A DNA stretch of 64,000 nt from Frigoriflavimonas asaccharolytica (GTDB lineage: Bacteria > Bacteroidota > Bacteroidia > Flavobacteriales > Weeksellaceae). Every line of letters starts with the position of its first letter. Position 1 is the stretch's first letter. The position numbers and the translations under genes are program-made. The notes beneath the pieces were generated by a model. That model had not been told where the DNA came from and made no database searches. It saw only the letters and a list, made by a program, of their open reading frames with translations. The stretch covers positions 1-64,000 of the forward strand of contig NZ_JABSNO010000002.1 in the NCBI RefSeq assembly GCF_013294015.1, written 5' to 3'. Of the stretch, positions 1 through 8,077 are shown piece after piece.

Positions 1-21
1 GGGAAAGGTTTTGTTGTGCAA

Positions 22-38
22 CTCAAAGATACTTTGAG
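22..38. other. short stem-loop at window start
   Basis: A perfect 7-bp inverted repeat (CTCAAAG / CTTTGAG, 3-nt loop) is followed about 20 nt later by a T-run. It could be a terminator tail of a gene upstream of the window, but the T-run is not directly adjacent. Confidence 0.3.
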
Positions 39-92
39 ATACTAAACTTTACCCTCTTTTTTTACATTTTTATTTAAACGTTTAGGACGATA

Positions 93-123
93 TTGATATT
101 TAATATAAAAACGGCTATATTTG
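93..123 (+). promoter_or_regulatory. Bacteroidota-type promoter for the kinase gene
   Basis: TTG at 93-95, a 20-nt spacer and TATATTTG at 116-123 match the TTG-N19-TAnnTTTG consensus apart from one extra spacer base. The downstream ATG is 19 nt after the box, giving a short leader. Confidence 0.6.
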
Positions 124-142
124 TTTTTGTAATTGATAGAAT

Positions 143-1030
143 ATGAAATTTAATTCAGACCAACCAAAAATAATCGTTATTGGAAGTTCTTCCATAGATT
201 TAGTTTTAAACGTTCCTCATTATCCAGCGCAGAATGATACCATTATGGCAACCAATGTGCAAAGTTTTTTTGGTGGAAAAGGTGCCAATCAAGCTGTTGC
301 AGCTGCAAGATTGGGCGCAAGTGTATACTTTGTAGGAGCAGTTGGTATGGATCCTTTTGGCCAACAAGTGCTGCGAAATTTGAAAGATGAAGGCGTGAAT
401 GTAGCCTTTGTTTATGAATGCGAAGAAGTCGCAACTGGCGCAGCATATGTAACAGCGGCAGAGAATAAAAATACAATAATTGTAGTTCCTGCAGCCAATA
501 ATGAGCTGAATAAAAACCATATAAAAGACGCAGAAAAATATTTTGACACTGCAGATGTTATACTTCTCCAATTGGAAATTCCGATAGAAACAATAGAATT
601 TGCAGTTAACTTAGCGAAACTGAACAACGTAAAAGTTGGTTTGTATGCAGCACCTGCGAAGAAAATCAGCAAAGAAATATTGGATAAAATAGATTTTATT
701 GTCGCAAAAAGCTCTGAGTTGGAGACGATATTTGGCATCGGTACAAAAGACGAAATTTTGCATCAATATCCTAATAAATTATTTGTGAGAGACGACGCCA
801 GTTCTACCACTTATTTTGATGGTACAGAGATGAAATACCACAGAAACGAACCCTCAGAAATTGTATACACAATGGGAATGGGCGATGCTTTTGTAGCAGG
901 TTTCACGGTTGCAATGTGCCACCAAAATTCTATAGATGATTGTGTGAAATTTGGCAACAAAGTTTCTTTAAAGGCTAGTGCAGAGCGAGGTTCGCAGAAA
1001 GGTTTGCCAAAGTTGGCAGATATTATTTAA
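143..1030 (+). CDS. PfkB-family carbohydrate kinase, ribokinase-like
   Basis: A 295-residue sugar kinase of the PfkB/ribokinase family, expected to transfer phosphate from ATP to a small sugar in the cytoplasm. The N-terminal glycine signature GGKGANQAVAAARLG (about residues 35-49) is the ribokinase type. The C-terminal anion-hole/catalytic motif reads GMGDAF with the predicted catalytic base at Asp248. The usual form is GAGD, so Ala is replaced by Met, and the preceding residues (YTM instead of DTT-like) also differ. Length is normal for the family. It stands alone behind its own promoter, with no ribose transporter or other sugar genes nearby, so the substrate cannot be read from context; ribose is only the default guess. 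Confidence 0.85.
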   Translation: MKFNSDQPKIIVIGSSSIDLVLNVPHYPAQNDTIMATNVQSFFGGKGANQAVAAARLGASVYFVGAVGMDPFGQQVLRNLKDEGVNVAFVYECEEVATGAAYVTAAENKNTIIVVPAANNELNKNHIKDAEKYFDTADVILLQLEIPIETIEFAVNLAKLNNVKVGLYAAPAKKISKEILDKIDFIVAKSSELETIFGIGTKDEILHQYPNKLFVRDDASSTTYFDGTEMKYHRNEPSEIVYTMGMGDAFVAGFTVAMCHQNSIDDCVKFGNKVSLKASAERGSQKGLPKLADII

Positions 1031-1035
1031 AATAT

Positions 1036-1182
1036 TTTGGGCGCCATTATCCGCCTTCCGTTCCCGCTTTTTTATACTATTTTTCTACAAAAAAATTATA
1101 AAAAGAGCTTCACTCAAACCTAACGAAGTGGTTCGATGATTCAAAAAAGATTAAAATAATAATCATCAAGTCGGGGCGCAAG
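1036..1182. repeat. dispersed intergenic repeat, copy 1 (with inner insertion)
   Basis: The stretch starts TTTGGGCGCC, continues with TCCGCCTTCCGTTCCC, a T-rich/A-rich core and CACTCAA, and ends GGGGCGCAA. The same order of blocks occurs at 12989-13066, so this is a repeat family. Copy 1 has about 50 extra bases (1121-1172) just before the GGGGCGC end, and these contain their own inverted repeat (GATGATT / AATCATC). It fills most of the gap between the kinase and the HD gene. Confidence 0.6.
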
Positions 1183-1234
1183 CTCTGCAATTTTTCAAAT
1201 GTTAGAATCAATTCAAAATTAATATTTTTTCCCA

Positions 1235-1870
1235 ATGTCCATCACAGAAAATACCATACAATTCGTAAAAGAAAAACTAAAAAACGCCGAAGCAGGGCAT
1301 GATTGGTTTCATATAGAACGCGTGTACAAAAACGCAAAAAAAATAGCAGCGGAAGAAGATTGTGATACCTTATTGGTAGAAATTTCTGCCTTACTGCATG
1401 ATATTGCCGACGCAAAATTCCACAATGGTGATGAAAATATAGCGCTGGAAATCTCTAGAGATTTTTTAGAAACTCAAAATTGCACCGAAGATTTTATTAT
1501 AGATGTTTTGTACAGTATCAAGAATATTTCTTTTAAAAATAGGGAAGAAGTGGGCGATAATATCCCAATAGAATTGCAGATTATACAAGATGCAGATCGT
1601 CTGGATGCAATTGGAGCAATCGGTATTGCGAGAACATTTCATTTCGGCGGCTTCAAAAATAATCTTTTGTACGATCCCGAAATTCTGCCCGTTACAAAAT
1701 TCAACAAAGAAGAATACAAAAAATCCAACGGAACAACCATCAATCATTTCTACGAAAAATTATTGCTGTTAAAAGACATGATGCACACCGAAAAAGGTAA
1801 AGAAATGGCAGAAAAAAGGCATCAGTTTATGTTGAATTTTTTAGATGAGTTTTTAGCAGAATGGGATTAA
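1235..1870 (+). CDS. HD-domain phosphohydrolase
   Basis: A 211-residue HD-superfamily protein, probably a metal-dependent phosphohydrolase. The metal ligands of the HD signature are visible: an early His in HDWFH (about residue 23), the His55-Asp56 pair in LLHDIAD, and a later Asp in QDADRLDAIGAIG. This arrangement matches the small bacterial HD proteins related to YedJ, whose physiological substrates are poorly defined. It is followed 17 nt later by a short-chain dehydrogenase gene and may be co-transcribed with it. No signal peptide is seen, so it should be cytoplasmic. Confidence 0.85.
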   Translation: MSITENTIQFVKEKLKNAEAGHDWFHIERVYKNAKKIAAEEDCDTLLVEISALLHDIADAKFHNGDENIALEISRDFLETQNCTEDFIIDVLYSIKNISFKNREEVGDNIPIELQIIQDADRLDAIGAIGIARTFHFGGFKNNLLYDPEILPVTKFNKEEYKKSNGTTINHFYEKLLLLKDMMHTEKGKEMAEKRHQFMLNFLDEFLAEWD

Positions 1871-1887
1871 TATTAACATTGTAAAAT

Positions 1888-2613
1888 ATGCAAAAAGTTA
1901 TCTTGATAACGGGAGCTTCTCGTGGTATTGGTAAAGAAATAGCGCTGCAATTTGGCGGAAAAGGCAATAATATTATTGTTAATTATGCTAATAGTGAAGA
2001 AAGTGCATTAGAAACGGTTTCAGAAATTGAGAAAGCAGGCGGAAAAGCGATTGCTATAAAAGCGGATGTGAGCAAAAAAGCCGAAGTTACTGCAATGTTT
2101 GATGTAGCAATTTCACATTACGGGAAAATAGATGTGCTCATCAACAATGCTGGTGTAATGGTGACAAAACCTTTGAAAGATCTAACGGAAGCAGATTACA
2201 CCAAAATGTTTGATATTAATGTGAAAGGAACTTTCAATACTTTGCAAGAATGTTTTTCTAAACTAGCAGACAATGGATTCATTATCAATCTATCTTCCAG
2301 TACTACTAAAATGATGTTGCCAACTTACACTTTGTATTCCGCGACCAAGGCAGCTGTAGAGCAAATGACGAGAATATATGCGAAGGAAATAGGCAGAGGA
2401 ATTTCCATAAATGCAATTGCGCCAGGACCAACAAGTACAGAACTTTTTTTTAATGGAAAATCCGAAGAGCAAATTGAATTTCTTACCAATCAAAATACTT
2501 TCAAAAGATTGGGCGAACCAAGTGATATCGCAAAAGTTGCACAATTTCTAGCAAGCGATGAATCTAAATGGATTTCTGGACAAGTAATACCTGTGAATGG
2601 AGGAATGGTATAG
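1888..2613 (+). CDS. SDR family oxidoreductase (FabG-like)
   Basis: A classical short-chain dehydrogenase/reductase of 241 residues. The NAD(P) motif TGASRGIG lies at residues 8-15, NNAG in the middle, and the catalytic Tyr150/Lys154 in YSATK. The end VNGGMV is typical of 3-oxoacyl-reductase-like members. The residue pattern after the first strands (NYANSEESA) is often seen in NADP users. It follows the HD gene by 17 nt. The exact substrate cannot be deduced; this is probably not the housekeeping FabG because no fatty-acid genes are adjacent. Confidence 0.88.
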   Translation: MQKVILITGASRGIGKEIALQFGGKGNNIIVNYANSEESALETVSEIEKAGGKAIAIKADVSKKAEVTAMFDVAISHYGKIDVLINNAGVMVTKPLKDLTEADYTKMFDINVKGTFNTLQECFSKLADNGFIINLSSSTTKMMLPTYTLYSATKAAVEQMTRIYAKEIGRGISINAIAPGPTSTELFFNGKSEEQIEFLTNQNTFKRLGEPSDIAKVAQFLASDESKWISGQVIPVNGGMV

Positions 2614-2749
2614 CAAAATAGGATGAAATTATTTGCTATAAATATTTAATCAAACTCTATAATATTTTTCAATCTTAAAATAGTAATTATACAGCATCTA
2701 AATTTTTGAAAATTAATTCGAAAATATTTGAAATTTTAATAATATAATT

Positions 2750-3730
2750 ATGGAAAATATACAATCTTTAAGAGGTAAAACAGTAGTAATAACTGGCGGA
2801 ACAAGTGGAGTAGGACGTGCAGCAGCAGAAGCATTTGCACTAGAAGGTTGCAATGTAGTAGTTGCAGCAAGAGGTCAGGAAGGTTTAGATGAAACCGTTT
2901 CTCTTTGCCACGATTTGGGTGTAGTGGCGCTCGGAGTTTCTACCGATGTTTCTAATGCAGACGAGGTGAAAAATTTGGCAGAAAAAGCACTGCAATTTAA
3001 TGGTAGAATAGATTTTTGGGTGAATAATGCTGGCGTAATGGCAAGCGGAAAGTTCGAAGATGTGCCTACAGAAGCCATGGATCAATTGGTGAGAACAAAT
3101 TTATTGGGTTATATGCATGGTGCGCACGCCGTTTTGCCAATTTTTAAAAAACAAAAAGACGGAGTACTGATTAATAATGTTTCTATCGGTGGTTTTATGC
3201 CTGCACCTTATTCTACAGCTTATTCTAGTACAAAATTTGGAATTCGTGGGATGGTAGAAGGTTTGCAAGGCGAACTAAGCAACGAACCGAATATTCATGT
3301 GGTTGGTTTGTATCCGAGTATTCAAAAATCTACGGGAAATCTGCATTCTGCAAAATATTCTGGTTTAGATTTCAAAATTCCACCATTTTCTACAGATCCT
3401 AGAGATTTGGCGGCGCAAATGGTAGCAGCAGCAAAAAATCCAAGAAAGCAAATCATCACAGATAATTATGCTGCAGTGATGAAAGTTTTGTATGGCATCT
3501 TCCCAAAAGCAATCATCAATACTGCTTCTGCAGTTTTAAGATTATCAATGAAAGAGAATGCAGATACAAATACGAACGGAAACATTATGCATGCATCCAA
3601 TGAACCGCACAGAATATATGGTGAAATGGCAATTCCAGAAATTTCTAAAAATACCAAAAACGCATTGATTGGAGGAGTAGGAGTTGGTCTGGGTCTGATT
3701 TTATTTCAAATGGTGAAGAAAAGAAAATAG
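2750..3730 (+). CDS. SDR family oxidoreductase with C-terminal hydrophobic segment
   Basis: A 326-residue short-chain dehydrogenase. It has TGGTSGVGR near the N-terminus, NNAGVM, and the catalytic Tyr158/Lys162 in YSSTK. It is longer than classical SDRs (about 250 residues). The extra C-terminal part ends in a glycine-rich hydrophobic stretch (ALIGGVGVGLGLILFQM) followed by basic residues KKRK, which looks like a single membrane anchor with the enzyme on the cytoplasmic side. The preceding SDR gene is 136 bp upstream, so the two may be separately transcribed. Substrate unknown. Confidence 0.85.
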   Translation: MENIQSLRGKTVVITGGTSGVGRAAAEAFALEGCNVVVAARGQEGLDETVSLCHDLGVVALGVSTDVSNADEVKNLAEKALQFNGRIDFWVNNAGVMASGKFEDVPTEAMDQLVRTNLLGYMHGAHAVLPIFKKQKDGVLINNVSIGGFMPAPYSTAYSSTKFGIRGMVEGLQGELSNEPNIHVVGLYPSIQKSTGNLHSAKYSGLDFKIPPFSTDPRDLAAQMVAAAKNPRKQIITDNYAAVMKVLYGIFPKAIINTASAVLRLSMKENADTNTNGNIMHASNEPHRIYGEMAIPEISKNTKNALIGGVGVGLGLILFQMVKKRK

Positions 3731-3788
3731 CGGAGCGGTAATATTTAATTGGTTGTGAATTAAAACTAAAATATTATTCGTTAATTTC

Positions 3789-3796
3789 TATCTTTG
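3789..3796 (+). promoter_or_regulatory. promoter -7 box very close to the start codon
   Basis: TATCTTTG fits TAnnTTTG and ends only 5 nt before the ATG at 3802. If this box is used, transcription would begin at or next to the start codon, giving a leaderless message. No correctly spaced TTG was found upstream. Confidence 0.45.
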
Positions 3797-3801
3797 CAAC
3801 A

Positions 3802-4182
3802 ATGGAAAAATACGCTTTCTTATTATTAATAATATTATTTATTGGCATCGCACTTTCTGCAGTTAGCGAAGGTAAATATGTAACCAAAGCAAGATGGTTG
3901 CAAGGCATTATCACCGTTTCTACCATCATTATTATTTCGCTTTGGTTTGTGCTACAATCCAACAGTAATCTTGAACAAAGTACGATTTTGACAAAAAATA
4001 CCAATCAGATTTCCAAAACATTGGAAAAAACTTTTATTTTGGGAACTGCAGAAGAACGAAGCAGACTTGCCACCATAAAATTCAGCATCCTAACTTCGCT
4101 CAATTTTTTACTTTTATTTTTAAATGCTGTTTTGCTTATTAAAAATGTAATATTGGAGAGAAAAGTGATAGTGCAAGCTTAA
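3802..4182 (+). CDS. small integral membrane protein, unknown function
   Basis: A 126-residue protein with three predicted membrane segments: an N-terminal one (about 5-22), a second around 33-50 (GIITVSTIIIISLWFVL) and a C-terminal one around 95-113. A polar loop lies between the second and third. No family recognised. Spacing from its putative promoter suggests a leaderless transcript. It lies between a SDR and a J-domain protein but is not obviously in an operon with either. Confidence 0.65.
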   Translation: MEKYAFLLLIILFIGIALSAVSEGKYVTKARWLQGIITVSTIIIISLWFVLQSNSNLEQSTILTKNTNQISKTLEKTFILGTAEERSRLATIKFSILTSLNFLLLFLNAVLLIKNVILERKVIVQA

Positions 4183-4374
4183 GTATTTCTATGATAAACT
4201 TCAGCAATGAATGTATATAAGAAATTGTACTTTTGCACCTCGAATATTTATAGGTAAATATTTGAATTAATAATTAAATTTCTGTACTTGAAATCGCTGT
4301 TAATTAACATAATAAGCAAATGTAATTATGATGATGCGATTCCAATTGACAAATAAGAACAATAAAATTTACGA

Positions 4375-4821
4375 ATGAAAAGAATTGGCGAACATAGAAA
4401 ACTACTTGGTGTAGACAAAACTGCAACTTTGAAAGAGCTGAAAACCATCTATAGAAATACGATGAAAGATTCTCATCCAGATAAATTTATCAATGATGAG
4501 GAAGGTAAATTGCAGGCAGAAGAAACCAGCAAATCTGTGATAGAAGCATATCATTTTCTTGTAAGCATCAACCCAGAAACGCAAGAAAAATATAAAGAAG
4601 AATATACAGAAACCATCACAACTTCTATTATTCAAGATTTTCATTTAGAAAAATCTATCTTAAAAGTTCAGCATTTGAACGGGAAAATGTTTGAGTACAT
4701 TGGTGTACCAAGAAATACCTATATCAAAATGGTGAATGCAGATTCGCCAAGTCGCTTTGCAAGAAGACACATCTACGGAAAATTCACCTACAGAAAAGAT
4801 GGTGAAGTGATGGCAGATTAA
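4375..4821 (+). CDS. J-domain protein with C-terminal KTSC domain
   Basis: A 148-residue protein. Residues 1-65 form a J-domain with the diagnostic HPDK tetrapeptide at 34-37, which would stimulate a DnaK-type chaperone. The C-terminal part (about 84-148) matches the KTSC domain pattern: a serine-rich start, GKMFEYIGVP, then FARRHIYGKF with the expected Y-G-K-F core. J plus KTSC is a known combination in Bacteroidota, but the KTSC function is undefined; nucleic-acid or lysyl-tRNA-synthetase-related roles have been suggested from its other fusions. A TACTTTTG box at 4228-4235 could be its promoter, with a leader of about 130 nt. Confidence 0.85.
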   Translation: MKRIGEHRKLLGVDKTATLKELKTIYRNTMKDSHPDKFINDEEGKLQAEETSKSVIEAYHFLVSINPETQEKYKEEYTETITTSIIQDFHLEKSILKVQHLNGKMFEYIGVPRNTYIKMVNADSPSRFARRHIYGKFTYRKDGEVMAD

Positions 4822-4846
4822 GTTTTTTCAAACTTTATAAATCAAC

Positions 4847-4889
4847 AAAAAAAGCACAATTTCTAAATTTAGAAATTGTGCTTTTTTTT
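4847..4889. terminator. bidirectional terminator
   Basis: A perfect 28-nt palindrome (4854-4881, beginning GCACAATTTCTA) is flanked by an A-run on the left and a T-run on the right. It sits between two convergent genes and should stop transcription from both. Confidence 0.85.
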
Positions 4890-4906
4890 GGTTAAGATAA
4901 AATAAA

Positions 4907-5512
4907 TTATTCCGCTACAGATGTCTCTACAGCATCGTTATTTTCTTCTTTGCAATAAGTAGGAACATCCACTAGTTGGCTGTTTTTTAATTCAAAACTC
5001 AATTCTCGGTTTATTTTTAATTCGTCTTTGCCCGTATTTGGGTTGAATTCTGTATTGTAGAATTTTATCGTTAGGGTTTTCCCTTTTTTCAGTATTTCTT
5101 TAAAACTCTCTATCTTTTTGTCGCTCATTTTCACGAATGGATTTTCCACTTCTTTTGCATCCACGAAAAATGATATCTTCTGAAAATCACCCGATCTAGA
5201 GGAAGCGAAATCTAGCCCTCCCCATTCTTTATCGCCATAGTTGCCATTGTATTCTACCAAAAAGCTCGGCGGAGTGTCGGAGTTTGTTTTGCAATTTAGA
5301 GATAGATAAAGCACATAGTTTTTATTAGAAAAATTAGCAAGATCTTTCATGCCGTTTTCTTGGTCCAAAATAACCCAACCTTTGTTTTGAATTTTATAAA
5401 ATTCTTCAGCGTCTATTTTTTGCACATCTATGCTCACTTTATCATCATATTTTTGCGCGAGCAAATTCAAACTAAATAGGGTGCAAAGGCTTAGGAATAG
5501 TAGTTTTTTCAT
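4907..5512 (-). CDS. secreted protein, unknown function
   Basis: A 201-residue protein with a clear signal peptide ending LLAQ at about residue 19. The mature part is polar, contains several short aromatic-rich strands (about residues 50-150) and has cysteines at about 75 and 188. It ends in an acidic tail. No family recognised. It is monocistronic by spacing and terminates at the shared palindrome downstream. Probably periplasmic or surface-exposed; nothing shows a C-terminal sorting domain. Confidence 0.6.
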   Translation of the reverse strand: MKKLLFLSLCTLFSLNLLAQKYDDKVSIDVQKIDAEEFYKIQNKGWVILDQENGMKDLANFSNKNYVLYLSLNCKTNSDTPPSFLVEYNGNYGDKEWGGLDFASSRSGDFQKISFFVDAKEVENPFVKMSDKKIESFKEILKKGKTLTIKFYNTEFNPNTGKDELKINRELSFELKNSQLVDVPTYCKEENNDAVETSVAE

Positions 5513-5572
5513 CTATTTTATTTAATGATTATTTGGGATAAAGATAGTTTTTTTCATCATTAAAAATGCACA

Positions 5573-5716
5573 ATGCTAAAACCTTTTGGTGAGCATTTTA
5601 AAATCCGCTTCGAAACAAAAGCCAAAAAAAAATTCGCGGACAATGCAGGTGAAAAAAGTGGAAAAATTAAAGGGATTGGAATTAGGTATTTTAGGAAGAT
5701 TTTAAATGAAAATTAA
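5573..5716 (+). CDS. possible 47-residue basic ORF
   Basis: An ATG at 5573 opens a 47-codon frame ending TAA at 5714-5716, between two minus-strand genes. The product would be very basic (many Lys/Arg) with no signal peptide. The stretch is less AT-rich than the rest of the gap. It may be a small gene, a gene fragment or chance. No promoter box was found upstream. Confidence 0.2.
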   Translation: MLKPFGEHFKIRFETKAKKKFADNAGEKSGKIKGIGIRYFRKILNEN

Positions 5717-5725
5717 GAATACAAT

Positions 5726-6628
5726 CTAGAAATAAATTTCTGAAGCTACACGAAATGTATTGGAGTGTGCATCTACAATCGTTTTTATTTCTGGAGAATA
5801 GCCTCCTCCCATACTTACTTGTACAGGAATTTCGTGCTTTTTGCAAAGGGAAAGTACAATCTCATCTCGCTTTCTACAAGCTTCTATGCTGCAACCTAAT
5901 TTACCCAATTTATCTGTAGCCAAAATATCTACTCCGCTTAGATAAAATATAAAATCTGGTTTCTGCTGTGCTATTAATTTTGGTACAAATTCTTTGATGA
6001 TTTTTAGGTATTCTTCGTCAGCAGTTTTATCCTCCAATGCGATATCCATATCGGAAATTTCTTTTCTAAAAGGGTAATTATTTTTACCATGCACAGAAAA
6101 AGTGAAAACCTTAGCTTCATTTTGAAATATCTCTGCAGTACCGTTTCCTTGGTGCACATCTAAATCTACGATCAGGATTTTGGTAGCCAATTTTTTATTC
6201 AAGATATATTTAGCAGCTATTGCTTGGTCATTTAGCATACAAAAAGCCTCTCCACAATTGGAAAACGCATGATGTGTGCCACCCGCAATATTGAAGGCAA
6301 CGCCGGCTTGCATAGCCATTTCGCAACCAGAAATTGTGCCTTGGGCAATTCTCAATTCCCGTTCTACCAATGCTGCAGAAAGTGGAAATCCTATTTTGCG
6401 TTGTGCTTTTGCATCTAAAGTGTAATTTAATAAAGAATTTACATACTCTTTCTCATGAATTGCTAAAACGTGGGCTAAATCTACAGGATTTGGCTCAAAG
6501 AAATCTGTTTCCTCTGCGATGCCATGAAGCAGAATCTGCTGCGGAAGAAGATCATATTTCAACATGGGAAATTTGTGATTTTCTGGCAGCGGATGTTTGT
6601 AAATTGGATGATAGGTGATAGGAAGCAT
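5726..6628 (-). CDS. histone deacetylase family protein (AcuC/HDAC-like)
   Basis: A 300-residue Zn-dependent deacetylase-fold hydrolase. Visible landmarks are the tandem histidines in GGTHHAFSN, the metal ligands Asp and His in DLDVHQGNGT, a third Asp in SGVDILATDKLG, and GGGY near the end, which supplies the transition-state tyrosine. Length fits the class of bacterial HDAC-like proteins that act on acetylated lysines, polyamines or related amides. It is expressed alone on the minus strand. Substrate not deducible from neighbours. Confidence 0.9.
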   Translation of the reverse strand: MLPITYHPIYKHPLPENHKFPMLKYDLLPQQILLHGIAEETDFFEPNPVDLAHVLAIHEKEYVNSLLNYTLDAKAQRKIGFPLSAALVERELRIAQGTISGCEMAMQAGVAFNIAGGTHHAFSNCGEAFCMLNDQAIAAKYILNKKLATKILIVDLDVHQGNGTAEIFQNEAKVFTFSVHGKNNYPFRKEISDMDIALEDKTADEEYLKIIKEFVPKLIAQQKPDFIFYLSGVDILATDKLGKLGCSIEACRKRDEIVLSLCKKHEIPVQVSMGGGYSPEIKTIVDAHSNTFRVASEIYF

Positions 6629-6694
6629 GGGTAATTTAGTTCAAAAATAAGGTAGATTTAAATAAATAAAAAACTGGTTTTCCAAAATAATGTA

Positions 6695-6721
6695 AAAAAA
6701 AATCCCAGAAATTTCTGGGAC
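6695..6721 (-). terminator. terminator of the exporter operon
   Basis: The perfect palindrome TCCCAGAAATTTCTGGGA (6704-6721) is followed, in minus-strand reading, by an uninterrupted T-run. It lies just downstream of the adaptor gene's stop codon. Confidence 0.85.
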
Positions 6722-6743
6722 CTTTCATTATAAATTGAAAATT

Positions 6744-7949
6744 TTATTTATCTTTTTTCTCCTTGAGTTCTTCTTTGTCTTTATCAGATGGATTCCAAAC
6801 TTTCACTTCAGAATCTTTGGATAGTCCGCCGAGAATTTCAACTTTTATACCATCACTAGATCCTAATTTTACATTCTGTTTTTTAAAACTTCCGTCTGCT
6901 TGTTTCACTTCTACAAAAGAAACATCTTTGCCTCCTTTCTTTTCATATTGAATTAATGATTCATCTAAAAGCAGTGCATTTTTCTTAGAGCTTAGTACGA
7001 TTTCCCCATTTGCAGAAAATCCTGCACGGATGAATTCGCTTGTAGGATTGAAAACATCTCCTTCTACCGGGAATTTTATGGTTCCGTTTAAATCTTTACC
7101 TTTTGGTGCAATCATCGTTACTCTTCCAGGGAAAGTTTTGTTTTGAAGAGCGCCAATTACGATATTCATATTCATCCCTTCTTTTAATTTTCCTGCTTGT
7201 GCTTCATCAATTTCTCCTTCAAATATAAGAGAACTTAGATCTGCGATGGTACAAATTGTAGTACCTGCGTTGAAAGAATTTGCCTCAATTACTTGGTATC
7301 CAATTTTTACGGGTACTTCTAAAACGGTACCTGCAGTTTTGCTTCTAATTTGTGTTGTGGCCAAACCTTGTAGTGCTGGTGTAACTCCAGTTCTTGCAAT
7401 TTGCAGATTATTTTTGGCAGTTTGAAGTTGTTGGTTTGCGTTTCTCACTTGTATTTGTGTAGATTGCAATTGCTGTTGAGAATTAAGGTATTCTTGTTTA
7501 GAAATTACGCCTTGTTTGTATAGACTTTCTTGCATCGCAAATTGTTTTTGCTGATTGGCAACATTTAATTGTGCATTGCTTATCTGCAAATTTGCATTGT
7601 TTACTTCTTGTTGAGCACCATTCACATTAGCGATGACGGGCACAATTTTAATAGTTGCTATCAATTGTCCGGCAGAAACTTTATCTCCTTCCTTCACCAA
7701 AATTTTATCGATGATACCAGAAAGGTTGGGTTTAATTTCAATTTCTTGGTTGGGTACAATTTTTCCGGTTGCCATTACTTTGTCTTCCATATTTTCTATG
7801 GTTGGTTTTTTGGTGAGGAATAATTCAGATTTTGTGGAATTTGATTTAATGAAATAGCTAATTCCCATTACGATTGCCCCCAAAAGTATAAGCCCAAGGA
7901 AAATATAAATGGCTTTCTTTAATGTAAATTTTTTCTTTTTCTGTTCCAT
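6744..7949 (-). CDS. efflux periplasmic adaptor subunit (MacA/HlyD family)
   Basis: A 401-residue membrane-fusion protein. It has a short cytoplasmic tail rich in Lys, one membrane helix (about residues 13-32), a biotinyl/lipoyl-like half (KILVKEGDKVSAGQLIA), a long coiled-coil hairpin rich in Gln/Asn (about 105-200), the second lipoyl half, and a beta-barrel/membrane-proximal region. A Lys/Glu-rich tail closes it. It would link the inner-membrane ABC permease to an outer-membrane channel. It is the last gene of a four-gene minus-strand operon (ATPase, permease, permease, adaptor); no TolC-like gene is in the window. Confidence 0.88.
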   Translation of the reverse strand: MEQKKKKFTLKKAIYIFLGLILLGAIVMGISYFIKSNSTKSELFLTKKPTIENMEDKVMATGKIVPNQEIEIKPNLSGIIDKILVKEGDKVSAGQLIATIKIVPVIANVNGAQQEVNNANLQISNAQLNVANQQKQFAMQESLYKQGVISKQEYLNSQQQLQSTQIQVRNANQQLQTAKNNLQIARTGVTPALQGLATTQIRSKTAGTVLEVPVKIGYQVIEANSFNAGTTICTIADLSSLIFEGEIDEAQAGKLKEGMNMNIVIGALQNKTFPGRVTMIAPKGKDLNGTIKFPVEGDVFNPTSEFIRAGFSANGEIVLSSKKNALLLDESLIQYEKKGGKDVSFVEVKQADGSFKKQNVKLGSSDGIKVEILGGLSKDSEVKVWNPSDKDKEELKEKKDK

Positions 7950-8077
7950 AGTTTAGTTTTTTCTATTTTTTCGAAACTGCAGTTTCTTTTCTACGTTCTA
8001 TTGCTTTTAATCTTTTTTGGAATTAATGATGAATTTTATTTAATCTAAAAGCACCTAATTCATATATTTAAAATTAA

